Below, in pieces: positions 15,880 through 23,470 of a stretch of 38,934 nucleotides of DNA; within the stretch, counting starts at the first letter, position 1; each line of letters starts with the position of its first letter. Under the pieces are notes generated by a model, which saw nothing but the letters and a program-made list of their open reading frames with translations, was not told the DNA's origin and did no database searches. This stretch comes from Chloroflexota bacterium (GTDB lineage: Bacteria; Chloroflexota; Anaerolineae; UBA4142; SHND01), in contig JACQWQ010000154.1 in the NCBI GenBank assembly GCA_016209205.1, forward strand, positions 1-38,934. The letters are read 5' to 3'. The translations under genes were made by a program, and so were the position numbers.

Positions 15880-18057
15880 TTCCGCTTTCAGAATTTCTTC
15901 AAACTCGTTGCGATAGATCAGCGGCGTGTAATCGCGACCGTCGAGCAACGCAAATAAATACGACGCGAGTTTTTTGTGGTGCTGCTGCACCCACAGCGCG
16001 AAATCTTTGCGCGAATCTTTTGGGGCGGCGTCGAACGCGGCTTGGACGTTCTGTTTCGTCGCCGCCACGATGCTTTCGATTTGCGCGACCCAGGTGTTCA
16101 ATTCCGCGAGGTATTCGTCGGGAATTTGCGCGCGGATGTAATCCACCGTGCCCGCTTGGACGGCTTCGAGCGTGTGCTTGAATGACAAACCCGAAATCAA
16201 TTTGTGCAGTTCGAGATAACGGTCGCCCTTGAATTTATAGCGTTCGCCGTCCGAAAATTCGACGACGTACCCTTCTTCCTCGACCGGCAGCGTCCCCGTG
16301 CGCTCCAAAATTTCCGTGACGTTGTTGAACGTGTAGACGTGGGGCAGCGGGAAATTGTATTTTTGCGCCAGTTCGTACAGGTCGGGAAAAAACGGAGTGT
16401 ACGCGCCCGTAAAGCGATTGCGCGCGGCGAGCAAGACCAGCGCCGCACGGCCGTGATAATCAATCACGATGCGGTTTTCGGGATAGACGATTTCAAACAA
16501 CAGCGTCAGTTCGTTCGCCAAGTCGCGTAAAGCGTAGTGCGCGTTCAAAAACTGCGTCGCCCATGCGCCTTGCGGGCTGTGAAAATCACCGCGCGTGGTG
16601 ATGCGGTACAAGTTGTATCCACGCTCCTCACTTGGAGTTCGGTACAAGATGCCGAGCGAATTATGGACCAAAATCCCTTTGGCGAAATAATTTCCCGTAG
16701 TCGTGCGAATATCAAAACCGACTCGCCCTGCAGGGAAATTTCTGTCGTTAATCTCCATGGGGGTATTGGAAATGACGCGCGCGGCTACTGGGTAAACCTC
16801 CTGATGTCCGCTGGGATATTCGACATACGCGGCGTCGCGATAGCGTTCTGGCAGCTTGTAACGCATGCAAGGCACGACGTGGGGCGCAATCCGAGACCAA
16901 AAGACGTCAATCTCGCCTCCGCGCCCGGCGTTCACGCGAAGCGCCCAGCCCTTGGCGAAATAAACAGCGCAATGAACCCCGTACATTTTTTCCAATTGCG
17001 CCGCGAGTCGCTCTACATCCTGTTGTTCAAACCCGTGCGTCGCAAACAGCGCTCGATCTTGTTGGGAGGGATGATGAGACAGCGACCCATCATCCATGTA
17101 CCACTTGGCAACGCTAAAGTCATCCATCCAGTCCAGCCATTCAGGAACGCATTTCTTTCCATCGGGATACCATTCTTGATGCAATGCTCCAAGAAGCGGG
17201 TATTGTTTCGTTTGCGCCCACGTCATGATTGAGCCATATCCTGAGAGTGTCGTTCTCGCTCTAGTCGCACAATCGCCGAACCAACGTTGTATTGTTTCAA
17301 CATAGTCCTTATGGCGCCAGACATGTGGTTCTTGATAACGATAGCCGTTATGTATGTGTGTCAAAGAACCGTCGCCCAACAATCCTGAGCGAAGGACATG
17401 CTGCACACTGGGCGCGGGGGCATACTCGAATGTTGTGACGCTATCTCCAACGCGCGCCTCACTGGCAGGGCGAAATTCTCCGTTGATAAAAATGTGGTGG
17501 TTATCCGTAAGACGAACCACGTTTGGATGCCTGCCGCCCCCCGATTTTTTGGACACGGGACAATCTACTGTGAGGGCTAGCCAATTGTCTTTTGTCCCAT
17601 TGTCGAACCAATCAATCACCTCGCATGGGACAATTTGTCCCATCGAATCCATCCCCATCAAGACGGGCGATAAGCGTGAATTGACAACGTCGCCGATCAA
17701 GACGGTTGTTCCGTCCCAACATTGTAACGGGGTGTCGAAGCGAAAACATCCGTCCACTTTTTCTGTCACATTGACAATGTGCCCGTGTGCTTTGCGTCCG
17801 CCTTCGAACCAATTGAAAAATTTGTCGAACGGGCGCGCGACGATTTCACCCGTCCGCGCGTTGACGACCAGCCCGCGGCTGACGCGTTCGAAAAAATTCC
17901 AGCGCGCGGCGTACTGCGCTTTGGCGGTGTAATCGAACAACAACAAATCGCCGTCGCGCCGCACCGCCACTTCGCCGTATTGTTTCCAATCGGTGAAGCC
18001 TGCAACCGCGAGGGTTTGAATGTCTGCGATAGAATTGATTTCGGGGATGGGCTGCAT
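15850..18057 (-). CDS. Rnl1-type (T4 RnlA-like) RNA ligase precursor interrupted by an intein
   Basis: The 735-aa precursor (ATG 18057) consists of a 372-aa RNA ligase split by a 363-aa intein. Nucleotidyltransferase motif I is TEKVDG/SLGIL, where Lys100 should be adenylated; the intein lies between Gly and Ser. The C-extein shows motif IV EEGYVVEFSDG and motif V YKFKGDRYLELHK. Such ligases seal 5'-phosphate/3'-OH RNA ends using ATP. The start is 19 nt after hisE, with no strong Shine-Dalgarno, so it is probably the last gene of the his operon. Ligase activity requires protein splicing, since the intein separates the active-site motif. The RNA substrate and any link to histidine synthesis are unknown. 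Confidence 0.9.
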   Translation of the reverse strand: MQPIPEINSIADIQTLAVAGFTDWKQYGEVAVRRDGDLLLFDYTAKAQYAARWNFFERVSRGLVVNARTGEIVARPFDKFFNWFEGGRKAHGHIVNVTEKVDGCFRFDTPLQCWDGTTVLIGDVVNSRLSPVLMGMDSMGQIVPCEVIDWFDNGTKDNWLALTVDCPVSKKSGGGRHPNVVRLTDNHHIFINGEFRPASEARVGDSVTTFEYAPAPSVQHVLRSGLLGDGSLTHIHNGYRYQEPHVWRHKDYVETIQRWFGDCATRARTTLSGYGSIMTWAQTKQYPLLGALHQEWYPDGKKCVPEWLDWMDDFSVAKWYMDDGSLSHHPSQQDRALFATHGFEQQDVERLAAQLEKMYGVHCAVYFAKGWALRVNAGRGGEIDVFWSRIAPHVVPCMRYKLPERYRDAAYVEYPSGHQEVYPVAARVISNTPMEINDRNFPAGRVGFDIRTTTGNYFAKGILVHNSLGILYRTPSEERGYNLYRITTRGDFHSPQGAWATQFLNAHYALRDLANELTLLFEIVYPENRIVIDYHGRAALVLLAARNRFTGAYTPFFPDLYELAQKYNFPLPHVYTFNNVTEILERTGTLPVEEEGYVVEFSDGERYKFKGDRYLELHKLISGLSFKHTLEAVQAGTVDYIRAQIPDEYLAELNTWVAQIESIVAATKQNVQAAFDAAPKDSRKDFALWVQQHHKKLASYLFALLDGRDYTPLIYRNEFEEILKAENENPSRATP
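16660..17748 (-). mobile_element. Intein with LAGLIDADG-like homing endonuclease, inside the RNA ligase gene
   Basis: The 363 codons run from Cys (codon 17746-17748) to Asn (16660-16662); the next extein residue is Ser. Splicing block A starts CFRFDTPLQCWDG, block B contains TDNHHIF (TxxH), block F is VGFDIRTTTGNYFAKG and block G is ILVHN/S. In the centre, RSGLLGDGSL and AKWYMDDGSLS resemble the paired LAGLIDADG motifs, each keeping its acidic residue, so the endonuclease may be active. The exact excision gives the uninterrupted ligase motif KVDGS. The intein base composition is more AT- and less CGCG-rich than the extein, compatible with transfer. Confidence 0.93.
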
Positions 18058-18076
18058 CTTGATATCAGCTTTGCTT

Positions 18077-18358
18077 TTATTTTCTACGCGCTTCCAATTC
18101 CTGTTCGACCGCGTTCCATGCGACATTCCGCGCCGCGAGTAACACCAACAAATGATAAATCAAATCCGCGCTTTCGGACGCCAAACGCGCGTCATTTTCT
18201 TTGTAGGACGCGACAATCACTTCAAGCGCTTCTTCGCCCACCTTTTTCGCAATTTCTACGTCGCCCGCGGCAAACAATTTCGCGGTGTACGAATTCGGCG
18301 GCGGATTTTCCTTGCGCGTCAAAATCGTTCGATACAATTCGTTCAACACATCGCTCAC
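18077..18358 (-). CDS. hisE: Phosphoribosyl-ATP pyrophosphatase
   Basis: HisE hydrolyses PR-ATP to PR-AMP, the second step of histidine synthesis. The 93-aa product contains the all-alpha MazG-like fold with YTAKLFAAGDVEIAKKVGEEALEVIVA and SADLIYHLLVLLA, whose Glu/Asp residues bind Mg. The GTG at 18358 is chosen because it begins at the domain and lies 5 nt after the hisI stop. hisE is separate from hisI here, not fused as in enterobacteria. The RNA ligase gene starts 19 nt downstream. Confidence 0.9.
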   Translation of the reverse strand: MSDVLNELYRTILTRKENPPPNSYTAKLFAAGDVEIAKKVGEEALEVIVASYKENDARLASESADLIYHLLVLLAARNVAWNAVEQELEARRK

Positions 18359-18363
18359 AGTCC

Positions 18364-18705
18364 CTAGTCTCCCGTCTCTAATCTCTTGGGGAGCGAAAGC
18401 GCGCGATAAAAACACGACACTTCGCCCGTGTGGCACGTCGGACCCGCGGGGTCGCACAACAGTACAAGTGCGTCGCCGTCGCAATCATACAGTACTTGGC
18501 GCACGCGCAGCACGTTTCCCGACGTTTCGCCTTTGCGCCACAATTTTGCGCGGCGGCGGCTCCAAAACGTCGCATAGCCCGATTCGATGGTCGCGCGCAA
18601 TGCCTCTGCGTTCATAAACGCAAACATCAACACTTGTTTCGTCTGCGCATCCTGAACAATCGCGGGCAGCAAACCATTGGCATCAAATTTGATTTCTTCG
18701 TTCAT
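18364..18705 (-). CDS. hisI: Phosphoribosyl-AMP cyclohydrolase
   Basis: HisI opens the adenine ring of PR-AMP (third step). The 113-aa protein starts at ATG 18705 (MNEEIKFDANGLLPA). The core motif FWSRRRAKLWRKGETSGN is present, followed by YDCDGDALVLLC (Mg/Zn ligands) and GPTCHTGEVSCFYR with the Zn cysteines. AAAGG upstream is a weak ribosome site. The gap to hisF holds acgtttc and gatcact heptamers. Confidence 0.93.
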   Translation of the reverse strand: MNEEIKFDANGLLPAIVQDAQTKQVLMFAFMNAEALRATIESGYATFWSRRRAKLWRKGETSGNVLRVRQVLYDCDGDALVLLCDPAGPTCHTGEVSCFYRALSLPKRLETGD

Positions 18706-18730
18706 CGTCGCGTATCGCCTTTCGCGTATC

Positions 18731-18806
18731 GCTTGACGTTTCACGTTTCACGTTTCACGTTTCACGTTTTGCGCTTCACCAATGATGACTGATCACTGGT
18801 CACTGA
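18731..18806. repeat. Heptamer arrays between hisF and hisI
   Basis: Five copies of acgtttc (about 18734-18768) and three of gatcact/ggtcact (18784-18806) fill the gap between the hisF stop and hisI. Confidence 0.85.
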
Positions 18807-19622
18807 TTACTTTCTGATACAGACACCCCGTGCCGCCAAATACTGCTTGACCTCACCGATGCTCATCACGCGGTCATGGAATAACGATGCCGCAAGTACC
18901 GCGTCGGCTTGGCCCTCGGACAACGCAGTGTAAAAGTGTTCCAGCGTCCCTGCACCGCCCGAGGCAATCACGGGAATGTTGACTGCTTTAACAATCGCGC
19001 GCGTCAATTCTAAATCATAACCGCTTTGCGTTCCATCGCGATCAATGCTCGTCAACAAAATTTCGCCCGCGCCCAGCCGCTCCACCTCGCGCGCCCATGC
19101 AATCGCGTCCCATCCTGTTTCTTTGCGTCCGCCATGCGTAGACACTTGCCAGTGCGCGCCGGATTTTTCGCTTGACGTTTCACCCTTCGCCTTGCTCAGG
19201 GCAGGCGGCATGACGTTTGAACTCTTTTTCGCATCAATCGCCACGACCACACATTGGCTGCCAAATTTTTCCGCGCATTCGGAAATGATTTGTGGCTTTG
19301 TCACGGCGGCGGTGTTGATGCTCGCCTTGTCCGCGCCCGCGCGCAATAAATCACGAAAATCATCCGCGCTGCGTACCCCCCCCCCCACCGTGAACGGAAT
19401 GAAAATCGAATCCGCTACACGTTCGACCATGTGCAGCAAAGTGCCGCGCGCTTCGACCGACGCGGTAATATCGAGAAACGTCACTTCGTCCGCGCCCTGT
19501 TCCGCATACCAGCGCGCTTGTTCAATCGGGTCGCCTGCGTCACGCAGCCCGACAAAATGGATGCCCTTGACCACGCGTCCGTTTTTTACATCTAAACAGG
19601 GAATGATTCGTTTGGCTAACAT
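18807..19622 (-). CDS. hisF: Imidazole glycerol phosphate synthase, cyclase subunit
   Basis: HisF with HisH makes IGP and AICAR from PRFAR and ammonia. The (beta/alpha)8 barrel shows the catalytic Asp in [18 protein letters not shown], the [14 protein letters not shown] segment and the second Asp in [10 protein letters not shown]. At 271 aa it is about 18 residues longer than usual: residues near 134-151 ([16 protein letters not shown]) are a repeat-derived insertion before HWQV. An 11-C run (19376-19386) encodes the phosphate-binding Gly loop. The start abuts a heptamer array and has no Shine-Dalgarno. Confidence 0.93.
   Translation of the reverse strand: MLAKRIIPCLDVKNGRVVKGIHFVGLRDAGDPIEQARWYAEQGADEVTFLDITASVEARGTLLHMVERVADSIFIPFTVGGGVRSADDFRDLLRAGADKASINTAAVTKPQIISECAEKFGSQCVVVAIDAKKSSNVMPPALSKAKGETSSEKSGAHWQVSTHGGRKETGWDAIAWAREVERLGAGEILLTSIDRDGTQSGYDLELTRAIVKAVNIPVIASGGAGTLEHFYTALSEGQADAVLAASLFHDRVMSIGEVKQYLAARGVCIRK
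19172..19219. repeat. Composite repeat inserted in hisF
   Basis: On the minus strand: GTC-N-tgccgcc-TGCCCTGA-N6-GAAGGGTGAAACGTCAA. The same element is in hisC (22777-22821) and between hisC and hisD (23357-23410). Confidence 0.8.
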
Positions 19623-19810
19623 AGCAGTCAGCAGTCGTCAGTCATCAGTCATCAGTTATCAGTCATCAGTCGTCAGTCATCAGTTATCAGTTATCAGTCA
19701 TCAGTCGTCAGTCATCAGTTATCAGTTATCAGTTATCAGTTATCAGTTATCAGTTATCAGTCGTCAGTTATCAGTTATCAGTCGTCAGTTATCAGTTATC
19801 AGTCGTCAGT
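19623..19810. repeat. Long heptamer array of atcagtt/atcagtc/gtcagtt
   Basis: About 26 copies of a 7-bp unit with a conserved TCAGT core, filling the space from the hisF start codon into the end of the truncated ORF at 19799-20054, whose stop codon it supplies. Confidence 0.93.
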
Positions 19811-20054
19811 GTTCGAATCTATCAGGTATTCGACGTTTGCTTCACGCGTCAGACGCGGGGATTCGCCGCAAGACATTTCTGCTTTTTCCATCATTCCACC
19901 AAGCATTCGTCCGATTTCGGCGCAATGTTCCTCCACCGTTTTTTCTGTCTGGGCTGTAATATAGCCGCAATCGGGCGCAATACCAATCCAATGTTGCGTT
20001 TTTTGTTGTTCGCCGTCAGCATCGGTTAATTTACTGACGAAATGCCTTTCAGAT
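19799..20054 (-). pseudogene. 5'-truncated four-helix-bundle (S23-type) protein remnant
   Basis: Open frame of about 84 codons without a start, lying between hisA and hisF. It reads SKLTDADGEQQKTQHWIG, then IAPDCGYITAQTE, EIGRMLGGMMEKAEMSC and GESPRLTREANVEYL. This matches the C-terminal half of four-helix-bundle proteins related to the 23S rRNA intervening-sequence S23 protein, a common family in Chloroflexota and Bacteroidota. The 5' half is replaced by gatcact heptamers at 20055, and its TGA comes from the heptamer array at the other end. Identification is by recognition of the C-terminal pattern. Confidence 0.7.
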
Positions 20055-20128
20055 CACTGGTCACTGATCACTGGTCACTGATCACTGGTCACTGGTCACT
20101 GGTCACTGATCACTGATCACTGATCACC
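20052..20128. repeat. Heptamer array ggtcact/gatcact downstream of hisA
   Basis: Eleven copies of gatcact/ggtcact. The array overlaps the hisA stop: its last codons VISDQ-stop are read from the repeat. Confidence 0.93.
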
Positions 20129-20847
20129 GCCATCGCTTCTCTCAACTCCACCGCGCCTGTATACAACGCTTGTCCCACGATCAGACCTTCAACGCCAGTT
20201 GCCTCAACTCGCCGTAAATTTTTTATATCGTCCAATGAAGCGACTCCGCCCGATGCAATGACGCGCAAACCGGTCACGCGCGCAAATTCTGCCATCGCCG
20301 CCGCGTCAATGCCTCGCAGCATTCCATCGCGCGCAATATCCGTGACAATCGCGCGGGGGATGCCCAACGCGCGCATTTGTTTGCCAAACTCCAGCGCCTG
20401 AATGCCCGAACCCTGCACCCAACCGCGTGTGGCGACAATGCCTTCGCGCGCGTCAATCGCCAATGCCACGCGTTCCGCGCCAAAGGCGTCAATGGCTTGT
20501 CTCACAATGTCCGGGTGCTCAATTGCCACCGTGCCGAGAATGACGCGCTTTACGCCCAAATCGAGCGCGCGGCGCATTGCGTCCACATCGCGCAAACCGC
20601 CGCCAAACTGTACTGGGATTTGCACCGCCGCGAGAATATTTTTTAACGCTACCGTGTTCAGCACATTGTTTTCGCCAAATGCCCCATCGAGATTGACGAC
20701 ATGCAGCCACATCGCGCCCTCGCGTTCCCACCGCCGCGCCGTTGCGGCGGGATCGTCAGAATACGCAATTTCACTTTCCGCGCGTCCTTGTTTCAAACGC
20801 ACGACGCGCCCGCCGCGCAAATCAATCGCCGGATAAATCGTAAACAT
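20110..20847 (-). CDS. hisA: ProFAR isomerase (HisA)
   Basis: HisA isomerises ProFAR to PRFAR. The 245-aa (beta/alpha)8 barrel begins FTIYPAIDLRGGRVVRL with the catalytic Asp, has the phosphate loop QFGGGLRD, a second catalytic Asp in VTDIARDGMLRG and ASGGVASLDD in the second phosphate site. ATG 20847 is preferred over the TTG two codons upstream. The C-terminal ISDQ and stop derive from the gatcact heptamer array, so the original terminus has been replaced. The hisH stop lies 9 nt upstream. Confidence 0.94.
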   Translation of the reverse strand: MFTIYPAIDLRGGRVVRLKQGRAESEIAYSDDPAATARRWEREGAMWLHVVNLDGAFGENNVLNTVALKNILAAVQIPVQFGGGLRDVDAMRRALDLGVKRVILGTVAIEHPDIVRQAIDAFGAERVALAIDAREGIVATRGWVQGSGIQALEFGKQMRALGIPRAIVTDIARDGMLRGIDAAAMAEFARVTGLRVIASGGVASLDDIKNLRRVEATGVEGLIVGQALYTGAVELREAMAVISDQ

Positions 20848-20856
20848 TTGCAAGTC

Positions 20857-21495
20857 TCAAGTCTCAGGTCTCAGTTCTGCAGTCTCGCCTGCTGCAAGCG
20901 CCAAGAAATTTCGCAGCATCGTCAATCCATCCGCGCCGCTCTTTTCGGGATGAAATTGCGCGCCCCACACGTTGCCCGCCTCGACCACCGACGCGTAGGA
21001 AACTCCATATTCTGTCCGCGCGGCAATCACGTTTTCGTCGCGCGCGTCGCAGTAGTACGAATGCACAAAATACGCGAACGCGTTTTGCGACACGCCTGCC
21101 AGAAATCTGGACGATGACTTGATCTGCAATTGATTCCATCCGATTTGCGGAATCTTGCCCGCCGCGCGCGGAAATTTTTTGACCGACCCGCGCAAAATGC
21201 CCAACCCTTGATGCGCCCCGTTCTCTTCCGATGTCTCGAATAGCAACTGCATTCCCAAGCAGATACCGAGAAAAGGCACGCCGCGCGCAATCGCCGCGTA
21301 GAACGGTTCGAGCCAACCGAACGCGTTCAAATTTTCCATCGCGGGTCCAAACGCGCCGTCGCCGGGCAAAACCAGCGCGCGTGCGCGTTCCACCTCGCGC
21401 GGCGAATCCACGATGCGCGCCTCCGCGCCGAGATATTCGAACGCGTGGCGCACGCTCCGCAAATTCGACATGCCATAGTCAATGATGGCGAGCAT
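20857..21495 (-). CDS. hisH: Imidazole glycerol phosphate synthase, glutamine amidotransferase subunit
   Basis: HisH supplies ammonia from glutamine to HisF. The 212-aa class I amidotransferase starts MLAIIDYGMSNLRSV and contains the nucleophile in FLGICLGMQLLFE, plus the catalytic His and Glu in GAQFHPEKSG. Oxyanion-hole region LPGDGAFGPAM is also present. The ATG at 21495 is chosen for the conserved start; upstream codons translate a gcgtatc heptamer array (21493-21528). hisA follows almost immediately. Confidence 0.94.
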   Translation of the reverse strand: MLAIIDYGMSNLRSVRHAFEYLGAEARIVDSPREVERARALVLPGDGAFGPAMENLNAFGWLEPFYAAIARGVPFLGICLGMQLLFETSEENGAHQGLGILRGSVKKFPRAAGKIPQIGWNQLQIKSSSRFLAGVSQNAFAYFVHSYYCDARDENVIAARTEYGVSYASVVEAGNVWGAQFHPEKSGADGLTMLRNFLALAAGETAELRPET

Positions 21496-21564
21496 TTCGC
21501 ATATCGCGTATCGCGTATCGCGCATCGTCAGGAGCTTGAGACGAAATTCGCGATATGCAACACG

Positions 21565-22155
21565 TCAGGCAATCAACGTCCCCTTGGTGGATGTGTCCGC
21601 GCGTCGTGCATCCTGCGCGACAGCCATCTGTAACGCGCGCCCCAACGCTTTGAACAACGCTTCCGCTTTGTGATGATCGTCGCGTCCGTACAACACGTGC
21701 GCGTGTAAATTCATTTTGCCGCGCTGCGCGAGCGTTTCAAAAAAATGCGCGACGAGCGAGGAAGGAAGTGCGCCAATCATGGGCGCGACAAATTCGCCGT
21801 CAAACACCGCGTACCCGCGCCCGCTCAAATCCACGACGACGCGCGCGAGGGCTTCGTCCATCGGCACATAACTGTGTCCGACGCGCACGATCCCTTTGCG
21901 GTCGCCCAACGCGCGGTCTAACGCATCGCCCAACACGATTGCCACATCTTCGATAGTGTGGTGCGCGTCAATGTGCAAATCACCCTGCGCGCGCACGTTC
22001 AAATCGAACAACCCATGCACCGCGACATGATGCAGGATATGGTCAAGAAAGCCGATGCCCGTTTGAATGTCCGCTTGCCCCGTGCCGTCCAAGTTGAGCG
22101 TGATTTGAATTTCGGTTTCCTTTGTTTTGCGTTCTACTGTGGCAATTCGCTGCAT
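21565..22155 (-). CDS. hisB: Imidazoleglycerol-phosphate dehydratase
   Basis: HisB dehydrates IGP to imidazole-acetol phosphate using Mn. The 196-aa monofunctional enzyme has [34 protein letters not shown] and [17 protein letters not shown], which carry the His/Glu metal ligands. The ATG at 22155 ([16 protein letters not shown]) begins the family fold; upstream codons are non-conserved. There is no phosphatase domain, so histidinol phosphatase must be encoded elsewhere. Confidence 0.95.
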   Translation of the reverse strand: MQRIATVERKTKETEIQITLNLDGTGQADIQTGIGFLDHILHHVAVHGLFDLNVRAQGDLHIDAHHTIEDVAIVLGDALDRALGDRKGIVRVGHSYVPMDEALARVVVDLSGRGYAVFDGEFVAPMIGALPSSLVAHFFETLAQRGKMNLHAHVLYGRDDHHKAEALFKALGRALQMAVAQDARRADTSTKGTLIA

Positions 22156-22288
22156 AGGATTTGTCCACGAATGACACGAATCACGCGAATGAGATTCCTC
22201 ACAGAGTTTACTCGCAATGGAGTTCATCGCACGAAGGATTGAGGGGTTCGGAATGACATTCGCGTAGATTCGCGTAGATTCGCGGTTT

Positions 22289-22362
22289 CTAATATCCTTT
22301 CAGTGTGTCCAACACCGCGTCGTTCATTTCCGGCGTGCCGATGCTGATGCGAATGTATTCAC
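22289..22362 (-). pseudogene. hisC: Detached C-terminal end of hisC in another frame
   Basis: The minus strand reads [30 protein letters not shown] (TAG at 22289-22291) in a frame different from hisC. This is the true HisC terminus, including the phosphate-binding Arg of YIRIS. It is separated from the upstream frame by a deletion within GGCGCGCGC. Confidence 0.85.
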
Positions 22363-23249
22363 GCAAGCGCGCGCCATCCCAATTTCGCCAATTCAACGCG
22401 CATGCGCTCGCGTTCGGCAATCGTCGCGCGCACGTTGTTCATCAAGTATTCCGCGTCCTCGAGCGATTCGCGCGCGGCAATCATGCCCGCCCAATTGACA
22501 TTATACGGCGCGCGCAATTTGTGCAGCGCATTGGCAACCTCGGGCGCGGCGATGACGTAGCCGACGCGCAGCCCCGCCAGGCCCGCCCATTTGCTGAACG
22601 TGCGCACGATGACGAGATTCGGGTACTTGGAAATCAAATCTACCGCGCTCGTGCCCGCAAATTCAAAATACGCCTCGTCCAACATCACCAGCGCGGGCAG
22701 TTCCAGCAACCTTAACAAATCCGCGCGCGGCAGCAAGTTGCCGTCAGGATTATTGGGTGACGCGAGACAGATTGCCTTGACGTTTGACCCTTCACGCTGT
22801 TCAGGGCGGGCTGTTTGACATGTTTTTATGACGGTCTCCACATCCAACGTAAAATCGTCAAGCCGTGCAACGTCAAGCACGCGCCCGCGATTCGCAATCG
22901 CCGCAATGCGGTACATTTCAAACGACGGCGGCGCGTCGATCACCGCATCGTTTGGTTCCAGCACCGCGCGCAAGACCAACTCGATGGATTCGTCGCCGCC
23001 GTTCGTCACGACAATGTTTTCCGGTTTCACTCGCGCGTACTGCGCCAATTGCTCGCGCAAATCATCCTGCCCAAAATAATAATGCCACGTCCGCGTATCG
23101 GCGAGCGCGGCAAGCACGCGCGGCGAAGGTCCGTACGGGTTCTCGTTGGAATCCAGTTTGATCATGCGCCACGGTTCCGTCACATGCGCGGGCGTGTAAT
23201 CGGGCAGCAAATCGAGATCCGCGCGCAGCAGTTCCCGCATTTCTCTCAT
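22359..23249 (-). CDS. hisC: Histidinol-phosphate aminotransferase, truncated and probably damaged
   Basis: HisC transaminates imidazole-acetol phosphate with glutamate, using PLP. The 296-aa frame has LDSNENPYGPSP, TNGGDESIELVLR, SPNNPDGNL and the PLP-lysine motif RTFSKWAGLAGLRVGY. ATG 23249 is preceded by AGGAGAAAGG. Two anomalies: residues near 144-154 (ARPEQREGSNV) come from a composite repeat, and the frame stops after AKLGWRALA. Family members continue about 40 residues further before the RLREYIRIS end, which is found immediately downstream in another frame (22289-22362). An internal deletion is therefore likely and activity doubtful unless this is an assembly error. Confidence 0.88.
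   Translation of the reverse strand: MREMRELLRADLDLLPDYTPAHVTEPWRMIKLDSNENPYGPSPRVLAALADTRTWHYYFGQDDLREQLAQYARVKPENIVVTNGGDESIELVLRAVLEPNDAVIDAPPSFEMYRIAAIANRGRVLDVARLDDFTLDVETVIKTCQTARPEQREGSNVKAICLASPNNPDGNLLPRADLLRLLELPALVMLDEAYFEFAGTSAVDLISKYPNLVIVRTFSKWAGLAGLRVGYVIAAPEVANALHKLRAPYNVNWAGMIAARESLEDAEYLMNNVRATIAERERMRVELAKLGWRALA
22777..22821. repeat. Composite repeat inserted in hisC
   Basis: On the minus strand: GTCAAACAGCCCGCCCTGA-N6-GAAGGGTCAAACGTCAA, read as TARPEQREGSNV. Same family as 19172-19219 and 23357-23410 but read in a different frame from hisF. Confidence 0.8.
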
Positions 23250-23356
23250 GTCCCTTTCTCCTCTTCTCCTTCCTGATTCACGCGCGCCGCGCATGAAATA
23301 GAATTTCACGACTGAAAAAAGATAAAATGCTCCGCATTGCGCCAGACGAAATCCCT

Positions 23357-23470
23357 TTGACGTTTCACGTTTGACCCTTCGATTCCTCAGGGCAAGCAGT
23401 TTGACGTTTCACGTTTCACGTTTCTCTCCCTCCCTCGCTCTCTCCCGCTCTCCATCTCTCCCTCTCTCTT
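23357..23470. repeat. Composite repeat, heptamers and purine repeat between hisD and hisC
   Basis: The CCCTTCG...CTCAGGGC element (23371-23396) flanked by acgtttc heptamers (23357-23425), then a ctctccat array that runs into the hisD 3' end. Confidence 0.88.

Noticed and set aside
15850..18057. Insertion of a group I/II intron in the ligase gene
   Set aside because: The reading frame is continuous through the insert and has intein splicing blocks, so it is removed at the protein level.
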